In this document: piece after piece, positions 63,720 through 64,000 of the stretch
Numbering within the stretch: position 1 is the stretch's first letter
How the letters are laid out: each line of letters starts with the position of its first letter
Source of the DNA: an uncultured Blautia sp.
GTDB lineage: Bacteria; Bacillota; Clostridia; Lachnospirales; Lachnospiraceae
NCBI GenBank assembly: GCA_958367245.1
Contig: CATXEA010000017.1
Span: forward strand, 10,466-74,465
Direction of reading: 5' to 3'
Length of the DNA: 64,000 nucleotides
The notes under the pieces: model-generated
Databases searched by the model: none
Told to the model about the DNA's origin: nothing
What the model saw: the letters and a program-made list of their open reading frames with translations, nothing else
Program-made: the position numbers and the translations under genes

Positions 63720-63772
63720 ATTATATGCATAAATGCACAAAAAATCAATCGTAAAAATTTACGATTGATTTT
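63720..63772 (-). promoter_or_regulatory. Promoter with 15-bp-arm perfect palindrome
   Basis: Minus strand TTGATT (63743-63748), 17 bp, TATAAT (63720-63725). Arms AAAATCAATCGTAAA (63741-63755) and its complement (63758-63772), 2-bp centre, cover the -35. Likely autorepressor operator for the AlbA_2 protein. Confidence 0.75.
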
Positions 63773-64000
63773 TCAATTGTTTTTATACTATAATTTCTTT
63801 TTCGTCCGTTTTGGTTATTGAATAGCTCCTGATAACAGGTGAAGTTCAGCCCTCCGCCGATGTTTGCAACCATCAGTTTACTATGACTTCTGCTAACTTC
63901 TCGCTATTCGTTGTTACTCACGGATTTCATACCCTGTTTCCATCCGTCTGTTTCTTTTTATTTTACCCTGATTCTTCTTCCCCAGGATACCCAGTCTCCG
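63773..64000. other. Non-coding end segment with direct repeat copy B
   Basis: 228 bp with no supported gene. Direct repeat copy B lies at 63956-63999. The rest has no recognised family; it may be the edge of a repeat or mobile element that continues outside. Confidence 0.5.

Noticed and set aside
63773..63955. Group II intron or IS fragment at the right edge
   Set aside because: The sequence looks repeat-like but I saw no intron domain V, reverse transcriptase or transposase motif.

Overview
The window looks like the chromosome of a gut Lachnospiraceae-type Firmicute (Blautia, Dorea or Mediterraneibacter relatives). This is inferred from gene content and style: strong AGGAGG ribosome sites, a type II-A-like Cas9, BspA-type leucine-rich repeats, an EFR1 flavodoxin/ferredoxin, a stand-alone SufC-SufBD pair and GH2/GPH sugar genes. 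No rRNA or tRNA gene was seen, so the genus is not fixed.

Positions 1-27.5 kb form an AT-rich defence island, almost all on the minus strand. At the left edge is the 5' part of cas9, broken by an in-frame ochre codon, with a divergent tracrRNA. Next is a complete type 1 BREX operon, read from 22.5 kb down to 2.1 kb: xre regulator, brxA, brxB, brxC, an AlbA_2/ATPase regulator, pglX, a RecF-like ATPase overlapping a possible PD-(D/E)XK protein, pglZ, an OLD-like ATPase-Toprim, brxL, a Cys/His-rich protein and a leucine-rich-repeat protein. Upstream lie a VWA - NYN nuclease - zinc-ribbon membrane protein operon, and a second small operon (a protein of 21-residue repeats plus a 218-aa protein). 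A decayed IS3 element and a truncated fic gene mark the right edge.

The most notable regulatory signal is a 17-bp dyad found three times, each exactly 21 bp upstream of a -10 hexamer. It lies in front of cas9, the VWA operon and the repeat-protein operon, which suggests one unknown activator-type regulon. The brx operon has its own promoter with a duplicated 15-bp site. pglX is preceded by three exact tandem units of 32-33 bp. The tracrRNA carries a 5' segment that can pair with its own anti-repeat, like the long-form tracrRNA of Streptococcus pyogenes.

From 27.7 to 64 kb the content is core and metabolic. It contains uridine kinase; a macrodomain/phosphatase/ArsC-like cluster; a TipAS-type MerR regulator; an operon of thiazoline-carboxylate hydrolase-like protein, oxidoreductase, GPH transporter and M20 peptidase; an AraC/cyclase pair; a divergent lacZ-GPH/AraC locus; an EFR1 protein; a two-component system with a secreted protein and a MATE pump; a class-A beta-lactamase-like secreted protein; sufC-sufBD; a MerR-methyltransferase fusion followed by a MerR-type operator and rfbABD (no rfbC); the iron-uptake feoA-feoB-Cys-rich operon with two DtxR-like boxes; and a second AlbA_2/ATPase regulator whose promoter carries a perfect 15-bp-arm palindrome.
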